Below are positions 35,836 to 44,595 of a stretch of 64,000 nt of DNA, piece by piece; position 1 is the stretch's first letter, and the number at the start of each line of letters is the position of its first letter. Origin of the DNA: CAYRFQ01 sp964423615 (GTDB lineage: Bacteria > Planctomycetota > Planctomycetia > Gemmatales > Gemmataceae); contig CAYRFQ010000015.1 in assembly GCA_964423615.1 (NCBI GenBank), forward strand, positions 61,306-125,305, written 5' to 3'. Below the pieces are notes generated by a model, which saw only the letters and a list, made by a program, of their open reading frames with translations, was not told the DNA's origin and searched no databases. The position numbers and the translations under genes are program-made.

Positions 35836-37602
35836 ATGCAACCCGATCGACCACAGCCACTCGATGGAAGCGACAATCGGGAGAAAGTCCCTTCGAATAA
35901 GACCCTTCCGCGACAAACTAGACCATCTGGAACCACCCCGTCGAGTTCACTCCCACAAAGGTTCGAGAAGGAAAGGAAGATCGGGAAGTATGAATTACGA
36001 GGGCTGCTTGGCAAGGGTGGCGTTGGAGTGGTCTACCTGGGTTACGATCCGGACATCGAACGTGAGGTCGCCATCAAGGTCCTCCATCCTGACATGGCGG
36101 AAGACAGCAATATCCTTCAACGTTTTTTAGCGGAAGCCCGAGCTGTTGGCCAACTCAACCATCCTAACACGATCGCTATCTACGAACTGGGGATAGACGA
36201 TGGAGCGCACTTCATTGTGATGGAACTCGCGAGAGGCGGAAGCCTTAGCGAGCGGTTAGGAAAAACCACCCGGCTCTCCTTCGACGAAGCCCGTCGAATT
36301 GCAATCGAAGCCGCGCGTGGGTTGGAGGCTGCCCACAAAGCGGGAATCATTCATCGCGACGTCAAGCCGTCGAATCTCATGCTCTGTAGCGACGGAGGAG
36401 TGAAACTTGTCGACTTCGGACTTTCGAAGAGGGTGACCGACGGCTCCGAGATGCATTTGACGCAAACCGGAGAAGTTATCGGGACCCCAATCTACATGAG
36501 CCCCGAACAAATCCAAAGCGAGCCTATCGATGCCCGAACCGATATTTATGGACTTGGAGCAACTTTGCACCATTTGCTCACCGGTCAACCCCCTTTTGAG
36601 ACTGATTCGATAGCGGCACTTGTTTTCTCGCATGTGATGAAACCCAGGCCGGATCCTTGCAGTTTGGTCCCGGATTTACCGGTTGCGTGTAGTTCAATCA
36701 TTGCTAAAGCCATGGCCGTTAAGCCAGAAGATCGTTACCCTTCGATGAGGGCCCTGTTGGCCGACCTCGAAGGCCTCCCAACGACATTGCAGAATTTGGA
36801 AAACACCCGCGTTTCCAATTTGTTTCGGGTGAAGATACCGCATGTGCTCATCACCGATCCATCGACGCTTGGGGGTCGAGTCATCGCCGATATTTTTCGA
36901 AAAGCCGGATGTCGCAATGTGACTTGTGTGCAGTCGGGAGGGGAAGCGATCAATCACGTCAGGACCCATCCAGTGGACGTGATCGCCACAGCCAGGCAAC
37001 TTCGCGATCTTACAGGGGAAGAACTCGTCCATCAACTCCAACACTTACCCAACGCCGCCGAGGCCATTGGTGTCGTAATGTCGTGCGACTCACCGCAGGA
37101 CATGATCGCCCAATCGACTGCGAAGAGCAAGTTGGCGTTTCTCACGAAACAGTTGAATTCGAGCAAAATCCTCACAGCGGTTTACGCCGGGGTTACGTTC
37201 GATTTTCCCGGAGTCGAAGCTTTCCATCGTGATGTAACTGGCTTGCGTGTTGCCATCGTGTCTAAAGATGGGTTGATTCCCCCAAGCCTGGAAGAATTGC
37301 TTGGAGGGGAAGGTGTTCTCAAGATCACTAATAAAACATTCGAGGAGGTTACTCAGACACCCGAACTGGAACCGGCTGACTGCTTGATCTGGATTGTAGA
37401 ATCCAACGAATCGTTTAGTGAGATCGTTCGTCAGACCCCTGCCCAAATGGTTCAGTGGACCGAGGAAGGTGGCTTGCTTGTGGTGGTCAGTGTCGAAGAG
37501 GATGAGTTGTATGTCCATGGAGTCGTGGGAAACGTCTTTGGTGTATGCCTGGACCGTCGTTTAACTGGTTCCATACTCAGACGATTACTTCAATCGAGGT
37601 GA
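35836..37602 (+). CDS. Ser/Thr protein kinase fused to a degenerate receiver domain
   Basis: A 588-residue cytoplasmic protein. The kinase domain (about 52-310) is complete: G-loop LLGKGGVGVVYLG, VAIKVL lysine, HRDVKPSNLM catalytic loop, DFGLSKR and the GTPIYMSPEQ activation segment. From about 330 to 460 there is a CheY-like receiver (HVLITDPSTLGG, then VIATARQLRDLTG) in which the phosphoacceptor Asp is lost; the conserved Lys may survive in LTKQL. A second, less clear receiver-like copy may follow (about 465-585, VAIVSKDGLIPPSLEELL). Such pseudo-receivers act as protein-interaction domains. Convergent with recQ. Confidence 0.88.
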   Translation: MQPDRPQPLDGSDNREKVPSNKTLPRQTRPSGTTPSSSLPQRFEKERKIGKYELRGLLGKGGVGVVYLGYDPDIEREVAIKVLHPDMAEDSNILQRFLAEARAVGQLNHPNTIAIYELGIDDGAHFIVMELARGGSLSERLGKTTRLSFDEARRIAIEAARGLEAAHKAGIIHRDVKPSNLMLCSDGGVKLVDFGLSKRVTDGSEMHLTQTGEVIGTPIYMSPEQIQSEPIDARTDIYGLGATLHHLLTGQPPFETDSIAALVFSHVMKPRPDPCSLVPDLPVACSSIIAKAMAVKPEDRYPSMRALLADLEGLPTTLQNLENTRVSNLFRVKIPHVLITDPSTLGGRVIADIFRKAGCRNVTCVQSGGEAINHVRTHPVDVIATARQLRDLTGEELVHQLQHLPNAAEAIGVVMSCDSPQDMIAQSTAKSKLAFLTKQLNSSKILTAVYAGVTFDFPGVEAFHRDVTGLRVAIVSKDGLIPPSLEELLGGEGVLKITNKTFEEVTQTPELEPADCLIWIVESNESFSEIVRQTPAQMVQWTEEGGLLVVVSVEEDELYVHGVVGNVFGVCLDRRLTGSILRRLLQSR

Positions 37603-37678
37603 AAGAGGACGTTCGCCAGAGTCCCCGGCACACCACTCGTTCTGGTGGGGCAAGCACTGGTTTCTGAAGAGTGGATCG

Positions 37679-39631
37679 TCAACCCGTATGGAATTGTTCT
37701 TCGATCCACTGGAGCACTTCCAAAAAAGGACGATCTCCAAGGGTTCCGAACCGTCGATCCTGCTTGAGTTTCTCTCTCGCCACGGCCGGGGAGGTCAACC
37801 CGCAAAAGAACCTCGTAAGTTGTCGCGGGGTCCGCAAGGCAGCGAAGTTTTTGTCACGAATTTCCATCAGCATGCGGTCGTCGGATGGGGTAAACGGAAT
37901 CTGATCTTCCGGAGGCAAGGGTTTGGCGGGTTCACCCTTACACCGACCACAATGGCCACAATCGTTCACCGACTTGTCTCCAAAATACCGCAACACGTAG
38001 GAAGTCAAACAACCTGGAGTCACTGCGTAGTCGAGTACTGCGTGGAGTCTCGCAATGTCACGTTTTTCTCGTGATAGAAACTGTTGGGCGAGTCGTTCAC
38101 AGAGCTGCAGACCGGCTTCCTGGGTGAGTTTCTCCCGACGGAATCGATGACGTTGTCGTTTGGCCTTGAGTTCGATCTCTCCTCGCTCGTGCAAATAAGT
38201 CAGGGCCGCAACGATGCGTTGTCTCGGTTCTTTGAGTTTCTCCGCTACCCAATCGATTTTGAGACGGTGCCAAGTACTCGATTTACTCGCTTGTTGGAAC
38301 AGCTTCCGTAGGAACTCTTGCCTCGACGAGTCGAATCCCTTCAAAATGTCTCGCGAACTGCGGCGGGGCTGGAATTCATACTCCTCGTAGAACGATCCTG
38401 TGGACTTAAGAACGCCTTCGAGTTCCAGGTACGTCAGGAGGGTTGTGAGGACCAGGATTCGTATGTCGCATTCGTTGGAGATTTCCCGAAGCGAAACGTC
38501 GAACTCTTGTGGAAGTCGGAACAACTTTATTAAGACGGCACGAATGTCTCCCGGGGATGGTGTATCTCCGTAGATGAAGTTTTCGAGGATGAGTCTGTCT
38601 CCGGCTGTGGCGAATAACTCGCAAACGGCATGTTCGCCATCCCGTCCTGCTCGCCCGATCTCTTGGGAGTAGTTCTCCAAACTTTTGGGGAGATTGTAAT
38701 GATAGATTGAGCGGATGTTGGCCTTGTCGATGCCCATTCCGAAAGCGATCGTGGCGACCACGACCGCCTCCGGTTCTGTCATGAACCACTCCTGGACTTG
38801 ATGACGTTCTGCGGGTTCCATCCCGGCATGGTAGTGTCTTGCAAAAATGCCGTGGGCGCAAAGTCGTGACGCGACCTCTTCTGCCATCTTTTGGATGGTC
38901 ACGTAAACGATGGTCGATCCCCGAGTTCGCGAAAGGATGCGTTGCTGCAAGAGGTCAAATTTCTCTTGGTCGTGACACGGAGTAACGTGGAGTTCCAGAT
39001 TCGGACGGTAAAAGCCGGTGTGGACGATCCCTTGTTGATCTATGGTGAACTCGCGTGCGATATCCTTTTCGACTTGCGGGGTGGCCGTTGCGGTCAGGGC
39101 CAGGACACGAGGAATTTGAAAGGCCTTGACGAGTTGCCCAAGCTTAAGATAGTCAGGGCGAAAGTTGTGCCCCCATTCGCTGATGCAATGGGCTTCGTCG
39201 ATGGCGAGCAGGTTCACCCGGAGGCGTTTCAACAGGTGCAAGAAATGTTCACTAACGAGTCGTTCCGGGGCCACATAGAGAATTTTGATTTCCTCGGACG
39301 TGAGCGCTTGCATGATCTTGCGGGTCTCGTCCTCAGTTAACGTCGAATCGAGTCGTGCCGCGGGAATTTCGTTCTCTTTGAGGAAATCGACCTGATCCTT
39401 CATCAACGCGATGAGCGGCGAGACGACGACTGTGATGCCTTCGAGCAAGAGGGCTGGTAGTTGGTAACAAAGGCTCTTGCCTGCTCCGGTGGGAAAGATC
39501 GCCAGAACGGACTTGCCCTGAAGGAGTTGCTGGATTGCAGATTCCTGCCCAGGTCGAAATTCTTCGAAACCGAAGCGCTCCCTTAATAGTTTGTGGTGAT
39601 CCGGAATTAGGGAGTCGTCCGGGGAAGACAT
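37679..39631 (-). CDS. recQ: ATP-dependent DNA helicase RecQ
   Basis: A 650-residue superfamily-2 helicase for recombination and repair. The P-loop FPTGAGKS, the DEAH box in LAIDEAHCISEWGHNFR and helicase C motifs AFGMGIDKANIR and QEIGRAGRDGE are all present. The RQC zinc cysteines are in CLTSYVLRYFG and CGHCGRC (about residue 560). No HRDC domain is obvious, so the C-terminus is short. The open frame extends upstream to 39841, but the ATG at 39631 with GAGG before it begins the conserved region. Divergent from the FHA-like gene. Confidence 0.94.
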   Translation of the reverse strand: MSSPDDSLIPDHHKLLRERFGFEEFRPGQESAIQQLLQGKSVLAIFPTGAGKSLCYQLPALLLEGITVVVSPLIALMKDQVDFLKENEIPAARLDSTLTEDETRKIMQALTSEEIKILYVAPERLVSEHFLHLLKRLRVNLLAIDEAHCISEWGHNFRPDYLKLGQLVKAFQIPRVLALTATATPQVEKDIAREFTIDQQGIVHTGFYRPNLELHVTPCHDQEKFDLLQQRILSRTRGSTIVYVTIQKMAEEVASRLCAHGIFARHYHAGMEPAERHQVQEWFMTEPEAVVVATIAFGMGIDKANIRSIYHYNLPKSLENYSQEIGRAGRDGEHAVCELFATAGDRLILENFIYGDTPSPGDIRAVLIKLFRLPQEFDVSLREISNECDIRILVLTTLLTYLELEGVLKSTGSFYEEYEFQPRRSSRDILKGFDSSRQEFLRKLFQQASKSSTWHRLKIDWVAEKLKEPRQRIVAALTYLHERGEIELKAKRQRHRFRREKLTQEAGLQLCERLAQQFLSREKRDIARLHAVLDYAVTPGCLTSYVLRYFGDKSVNDCGHCGRCKGEPAKPLPPEDQIPFTPSDDRMLMEIRDKNFAALRTPRQLTRFFCGLTSPAVAREKLKQDRRFGTLGDRPFLEVLQWIEEQFHTG

Positions 39632-39920
39632 GAGAATGAGCCTCGTGAGTGTCATTTCCTTTTGGTATTGATGGTAGGACTGTAGCTCCGGGTCTGCAAG
39701 GTGGGTAGTCCATCGAACAGGATCTAGTTGTGCATGAAATCGGCGGAAACTCAGTTTGTTTGTTGACTTCTGAAGGACCAAGCAGCTCAAGTACGCTGCC
39801 ACGCAGGCAAGGCAAAAAAGCAACCTTCGGTGAGAAACCACGGGCCAATCGGGAAAACTTTTTTATCATACAATTAAGTTTCCACTACCTGGCCACAGGA
39901 CGAAAGTAATCGTTACTTCA

Positions 39921-40505
39921 ATGGACAGCAACCACACTTTGGGGATACCTGTGAAGTACACCCTCGAACCTGATAGTCCGATCGTTCTGCCTTCCTCGGA
40001 GCCGCTTCCGACGGACCACCATCTGTCGGAAAGCTCGACGATGTCGTTGACTATTCTTGAGGGCCATACGATTCAACTCTGGGTACCTGAGGGTGCCCCA
40101 CTTACGGATAACAAGACCCTACAAGTTCAAGCCCAGCTTTTTCCTCATAATCCGGTTATCATCGGTCGTCAACAGGGCAATCGAGTGCCTTACCTTGATC
40201 CGTCGTACACTTCTACACCCATATTGCCACAGACTGGTGGTTCCATTTTGAACGGATGCTCTTCGCACGTCAACAATCGCGTTAGCCGCGGCCATTTCAT
40301 GATGCGTGGATCGGCGCAGGGGATCACTCTGACCAACGGGGTTCCAAAGAAAGGGGGAGGAATCCGGCCTCCGATCAATGGGACTTATCTGATGGCTCCC
40401 GAGTCGCGCGAACTCGCACCCGCGGAGGAATATCTCATCGAGGTCGGCGAGGGAATCTTGATTCGGCTACCCAACGGGACCGTGATTTGTATTGTCGCGG
40501 AGTAG
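39921..40505 (+). CDS. FHA-like domain protein
   Basis: A 194-residue protein whose second half fits a forkhead-associated (FHA) domain: VIIGRQQGN (conserved Arg of the phosphopeptide site), VSRGHFMM (Ser-x-x-His), then a Asn/Gly-containing turn ILTN-like (ITLTNG) and the final strands GILIRLPNGTVICIV. FHA domains bind phosphothreonine and often pair with Ser/Thr kinases; two kinases occur in this window but neither is adjacent. The first ~75 residues are Pro/Ser-rich and unassigned. Confidence 0.72.
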   Translation: MDSNHTLGIPVKYTLEPDSPIVLPSSEPLPTDHHLSESSTMSLTILEGHTIQLWVPEGAPLTDNKTLQVQAQLFPHNPVIIGRQQGNRVPYLDPSYTSTPILPQTGGSILNGCSSHVNNRVSRGHFMMRGSAQGITLTNGVPKKGGGIRPPINGTYLMAPESRELAPAEEYLIEVGEGILIRLPNGTVICIVAE

Positions 40506-40589
40506 TTTTTCCCTGGGAAACGATGTTCATTGTTTCTTCGAAGACCGAATGGGGCAGTGGTCGTCGATGGGACTTGGTCGATTGACGTC

Positions 40590-40944
40590 TTCGTTAAGTT
40601 GCGGATTTTTCTGGAACGGATTACAAAGCGGGTCTCCAACCAATACCGTCATCCAACTGCTCAACACCATTGTTTTGGGGCTAGCACTCGACCAACGGGT
40701 ATATTCCGGTGGCCAAAAATCCGAAGAACTCGGCGGGCTTCGGAACCCCAAGCGTGTACGGTTCGGCGACAGGACCGATCGTCGCGACCACCTCCTTCTT
40801 AAGCAGGTTCGGGCACCATTACCGAGCCTTTGGATTTCGCAGCGAGACGTCTTCGGAACTAGCGATGTGACAGGCTACTGCTCCTTTTGTGAACTGGCAG
40901 CAATCGACGAACTTCGCGTGTGAATACTATCCGCATTAAAGGGC
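40590..40944 (-). pseudogene. Decayed C-terminal fragment of a TIGR03790-family gene
   Basis: Reading the minus strand from 40944 downward gives, in one frame, AL-stop-CG-stop-YS (an original ALYCGWYS with Tyr and Trp codons turned into TAA and TAG), then HIASSEDVSLR, another TAA, then ATIGPVAEPYTLG and PAEFFGFLATG ending at TAG near 40690. A single-base shift moves to a second frame that reads SWMTVLVGDPLCNPF (about 40650). From memory these are the C-terminal motifs of TIGR03790. Three in-frame stops and a frameshift make it a clear pseudogene. It was hidden in what looks like an empty region. Confidence 0.75.
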
Positions 40945-41840
40945 TGCGCTGGGACAGCTCCCTCATGAGTTTGGTCTGCAAAACTCATGAGGCGAACTCA
41001 GAGCCAGTGACATATCACTGTCACACCAGGTCTTTTTCGAAGCTTATGATACCTGATCCGACGTCAACATCAGCTTGCGAAAAACGTAATATCCGTCACA
41101 GAATGCATTCAAGTCTTTAAGTGACATTGTATGGCTCGCGTGTACTTATGGACAGAAGTTGAGTCCACCCAAATCGTGTGTACCTACGACGACAATTGAA
41201 TCCCAAAATCTAGGAGAGCACGCTCTGACCTTCTTCCCGAGCAATCCTGAGCAATCTGTGTGGTACACTTGAGGTCGGTCACGAGCCCGAAGCACAGGCT
41301 AGGGTTGTGATACCGTACACCGACTCGAAGGGGCATGGCCATGGATTTCTGAACCCGATTTGTCAGGATGGAACGAAAGTCCACTGTGTGGTGATCGGAG
41401 GAAGATGCGAGATGACGAACTCATTCCTGTTGAATGGGCTCTTATTTCAAGAAAGGGAAAAAAGACTCCGGATCGTCAAAGAACAGGACTGGCGGGTGCT
41501 AGAGTGCATGGGAGGTATCATTCAGTTCGCAGTCGCACGGGGTCGTATCGGGAGGATCCGGAGTCTTTTGCAAAGTGGCCGAGTGTGTGTGGGGAGTGGG
41601 GGATGGACACAACACAAAAGGAAAAACGGAAGCAGCCAAATCGGGAGGTAACTCTTATCCGGCACTGACTACTCCAGTCTTCCCATTCTCGGCCAAACGG
41701 TCTGGGCAACTCAGAGGAGGTTCGGGATGTTGCAAAGCCTCGTTGACAGGTTTAATTATCGTCCCTTTGGTGATTCGACTTGAGGACGTAGTTTTGAGAA
41801 TTTTGGGAAGCTGCCGAACCTTGGAAACCCTCCTGGCAAC
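40945..41840. other. Gene-poor region upstream of the decayed gene
   Basis: About 0.9 kb with no gene I can support. The part next to 40944 may hold the eroded middle of the TIGR03790 gene. Open frames between 41307 and 41668 (+) lack ribosome-binding sites and family resemblance. Confidence 0.5.
40961..41024. repeat. Two adjacent hairpins in non-coding DNA
   Basis: A perfect 12-bp inverted repeat, CCTCATGAGTTT (40961-40972) and AAACTCATGAGG (40981-40992) with an 8-base loop, is followed 14 bases on by GTGACA-TATCAC-TGTCAC (41007-41024). Neither is followed by a T-run on either strand, so they are not typical terminators. They lie just upstream of the decayed TIGR03790 fragment. Confidence 0.75.
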
Positions 41841-43481
41841 CTACTGAACATACAACGGCTCGATGGCATCCATTGCTCGATAAATCCACGGATGTCGCCA
41901 AGGGTTCCAAGCCGGGAAGCTCGCCGAAAGGATCGAAAACCCCAATAACACGTATCCGATCCAACGCCCGAAGACTGATTTCCCGATGCCCTCCAAAGTC
42001 GGGATCAAACACAACAACCACATCGGCGTCAACCACATCAACCAACGCAATCCAGCACTCCAGCCACTGTAATTCAGGTTACCGCTGCGAGTCAGATAGA
42101 ATCCGATGATGATGACCGACAGCAACAACACCATCGGATAAAAATACCAGGGTAATCGATCCGCCATCGTTTTCGTTCCGGAAAGAGTGTGTTTGGTCTT
42201 GAACGCCCCCGCGAGCATTCCTCCCAGGGCCAAAAGCCATATCGGCGTCAAGGAAAACCAACCATGATGCCCAAGCAATGCATGAAAGATGTACGCCGAC
42301 CTCGGTTCGAAATCCGATGCGAAATCAATCCCCTCCCGATTGCCTTCCGGCTTCGACCAATGACTTCCCTCAAACTGGTACCATTCCGACCCAAACTTCG
42401 TGTAAAGAGGAAGCCATTCGCCAGTGGCGATGTAATTCGTGAAGAAGAAAGCGATTGTCAAACCGATGACTGGGGGAACGAAGTACAGAAGCGTTTTTGC
42501 AGGCGCTCGGAGGAGCAACACAAAGGTGATGCCCGCTAAAAACGCAGCCACCGGCAGTTCGTTACACACTGCAAACGCCGAAAAGGAACCAGCGTTCAGA
42601 AAGTGCAAAGGCGAGGCTTCCGAACCGACCCGCGAACCATCCTTTTCCCCACACAATATCATCAACGCCGAATAGAGGGCAAAGAGAACACTGAACGTTG
42701 CAACCGTATGATTGTTAATGGAAATGAGGAACGGAGTAACGAGAGTTCCGAAACCCGCCGTCGCGAAAATCAAAAGCCGCGACCAATCGTCCCGACAAAA
42801 ACGCTCAAGGAGCTTCGCCAAGAAAGCGAGATAGACCACAAACGGGACGACGTTCACGAGAATCACGATCGTTTTGACGACCTTCCAAACGTCCGTAGCG
42901 AATGTCCAGCCAGTTAACTGCCACAACAACCAATACAATCCAGCCATGATCGTGGGAAGAAGCGGTGGCTTAGTCGAATAGAATTTCTTCGTCTCCGGAT
43001 GCAACACTTTATCAACCGTATCCCATCCGGACTCCCAATTCGGAGCAAAAAGTTCCGCCTCCGTCACCAAAGAAGCAAGGGCCACTTGGGAGATCGGACC
43101 CGCAGGACCACAACCAGGAGTGTAGTTCCCAACCCCCGGAACGATCAGATTGGCATGAGTGAGTTCGCGGCGGCCCTCCTGCCAGGTACATCGATCACGG
43201 TTGAGATTGTTTTCTCCAAGAACAACGATCGTCCGCGTGCCAATCGAGTACGTATTATGATCAACCAAGGCGCGGACTGTCGCCCACCGTGAACGGTCAT
43301 TGGAACTAAACGTGGGCAATGCCGGAGGAGCCTTTTTCGGCCATCTTTCGCCTGCATAGAGACTCGGCTCGTAGACACGTTCGACCGCGAAGATTCGGCC
43401 GATGGCCATCCCGACAACGACCACAATGACGATCGTATAGAGATTTTGGAGGAGTTGCTTGGTCTCAGTCGTCTCGGACAT
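41841..43481 (-). CDS. Multi-pass membrane protein, GT39/ArnT-like glycosyltransferase
   Basis: About 546 residues with roughly 10-12 membrane helices and a large periplasmic loop after the first helix. YSTKPPLLPTIMAGLYWLL matches the lumenal KPPL motif of PMT/ArnT-type (GT-C) transferases that take sugars from polyprenyl phosphate. It lies directly after a GT2 polyprenyl-phosphate sugar transferase and a flippase-like gene, which supports that role. The frame could open at 43601, but the ATG at 43481 overlaps the upstream gene by only 17 bases. The acceptor is unknown. Confidence 0.78.
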   Translation of the reverse strand: MSETTETKQLLQNLYTIVIVVVVGMAIGRIFAVERVYEPSLYAGERWPKKAPPALPTFSSNDRSRWATVRALVDHNTYSIGTRTIVVLGENNLNRDRCTWQEGRRELTHANLIVPGVGNYTPGCGPAGPISQVALASLVTEAELFAPNWESGWDTVDKVLHPETKKFYSTKPPLLPTIMAGLYWLLWQLTGWTFATDVWKVVKTIVILVNVVPFVVYLAFLAKLLERFCRDDWSRLLIFATAGFGTLVTPFLISINNHTVATFSVLFALYSALMILCGEKDGSRVGSEASPLHFLNAGSFSAFAVCNELPVAAFLAGITFVLLLRAPAKTLLYFVPPVIGLTIAFFFTNYIATGEWLPLYTKFGSEWYQFEGSHWSKPEGNREGIDFASDFEPRSAYIFHALLGHHGWFSLTPIWLLALGGMLAGAFKTKHTLSGTKTMADRLPWYFYPMVLLLSVIIIGFYLTRSGNLNYSGWSAGLRWLMWLTPMWLLCLIPTLEGIGKSVFGRWIGYVLLGFSILSASFPAWNPWRHPWIYRAMDAIEPLYVQ

Positions 43482-44595
43482 GATAATTCGGTTCCCGTGG
43501 GATGCTCTTGATCGATTCCTCTGGGGAATTGTCTGGGATTCGCTTCGACTTCGTTTCGATCGTTTCTGCGATACTGTAGCTGTCTTCTTCCTTCGAGACA
43601 TAAGCCGTGATCATCTCTGCCAGGAGTCCGACCGACATCGACTGCGCACCCAGCAGCAATGCACCGATACTATACAACAGCAATGGCCGTTGGTGGAGTG
43701 GATCAAGGTGCTCATGCAATTCCGTCGAGAAGAACCGAAGCAGCCAAATGAGAGTCAAGTAGGCAACGCCCAGACCGCCAAGGGAGAAAAAGAAGAGCCC
43801 AATGCTGCCAAGAAAATGCTGCGGGCGACGGCCAAAACCCGTCAAAAATTTCACCGTGAGCAAGTCAAGAAAACCACGGATGAATCGTCTGACGCCATAC
43901 TTCGAACTTCCGAACTGTCTCGCTCGGTGTTGGATGACGACTTCGTCGACTTTGAAACCACGCGCCGCTGCCAAAACAGGGATGAACCTGTGCAGTTCTC
44001 CGTAGAGCTTGACCTCGCGGAGGGCTTCGGCCCTGTAACACTTCATGCCGCAATTATGGTCGTGGAGTTGGACTCCCGTGAGCCAGCTTACCATCTTGTT
44101 GAAAATACGGCTCGGACCGACTTTGTGCCATGGGTCGTGGCGAACTTTCTTCCAACCACTGACGACGTCCTTCCCGTTGGCGATCACCTGAAGGAAGTTA
44201 GGGATTTCCGAGGGGTCGTCCTGCAAATCGGCATCGAGTGTCATCACAAGATCCCCACGGGCCTTGCGAAATCCAGCCGCGAGGGCCGCAGCCTTTCCGA
44301 AATTGCGTCGGAACCGAATGCCTTGCACTTCTGCGTACACATCCGCTATGCTCCGAATCACGGCCCAGGACTGGTCGGTGCTCCCGTCATCGATGAACAA
44401 GATCTCCAGGTCGAGGCGTTCGCGTTCGGCGACCTCGGAAATCTCCTTATGGAGTTGGTCGAGACTTTCTTCTTCGTTATATACCGGAATTACGAGAGAC
44501 AGCCCAGGACTGGATTTCACCAAATCCTGCAACTTGACTTGAGGATGATCGTTGGGCTTGAAAGTATCCAATGGTGTGTCGCTTTCTGCGTTCAC
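43465..44595 (-). CDS. GT2 glycosyltransferase, polyprenyl-phosphate sugar transferase type
   Basis: A ~376-residue enzyme of the DPM1/ArnC-like group: a GT-A domain with LSLVIPVYNEEESL, FIDDGSTDQSW and the DxD-like MTLDADLQDDP, followed by two C-terminal membrane helices (about 275-300 and 310-335). It probably charges undecaprenyl phosphate with a sugar. The start is a GTG at 44595 that overlaps the stop of the upstream flippase gene (GTGA), showing translational coupling. The downstream ArnT-like protein could be the user of its product. Confidence 0.9.
   Translation of the reverse strand: MNAESDTPLDTFKPNDHPQVKLQDLVKSSPGLSLVIPVYNEEESLDQLHKEISEVAERERLDLEILFIDDGSTDQSWAVIRSIADVYAEVQGIRFRRNFGKAAALAAGFRKARGDLVMTLDADLQDDPSEIPNFLQVIANGKDVVSGWKKVRHDPWHKVGPSRIFNKMVSWLTGVQLHDHNCGMKCYRAEALREVKLYGELHRFIPVLAAARGFKVDEVVIQHRARQFGSSKYGVRRFIRGFLDLLTVKFLTGFGRRPQHFLGSIGLFFFSLGGLGVAYLTLIWLLRFFSTELHEHLDPLHQRPLLLYSIGALLLGAQSMSVGLLAEMITAYVSKEEDSYSIAETIETKSKRIPDNSPEESIKSIPREPNYHVRDD

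Noticed and set aside
39632..39841. Extra 70 residues on RecQ with a hydrophobic start
   Set aside because: Conserved RecQ sequence starts after 39631, and the start there has a ribosome-binding site.
40492..40923. Plus-strand gene of about 143 codons downstream of the FHA-like gene
   Set aside because: It is antisense to the decayed TIGR03790 C-terminus, whose motifs explain the composition of this stretch.
41307..41668. Possible genes or transposase remnant on the plus strand
   Set aside because: No ribosome-binding site, family resemblance, terminal inverted repeats or target duplication could be seen.
43482..43601. N-terminal extension of the ArnT-like protein
   Set aside because: This Lys/Arg/Ser-rich part lies inside the upstream glycosyltransferase gene in another frame; the start at 43481 is better.
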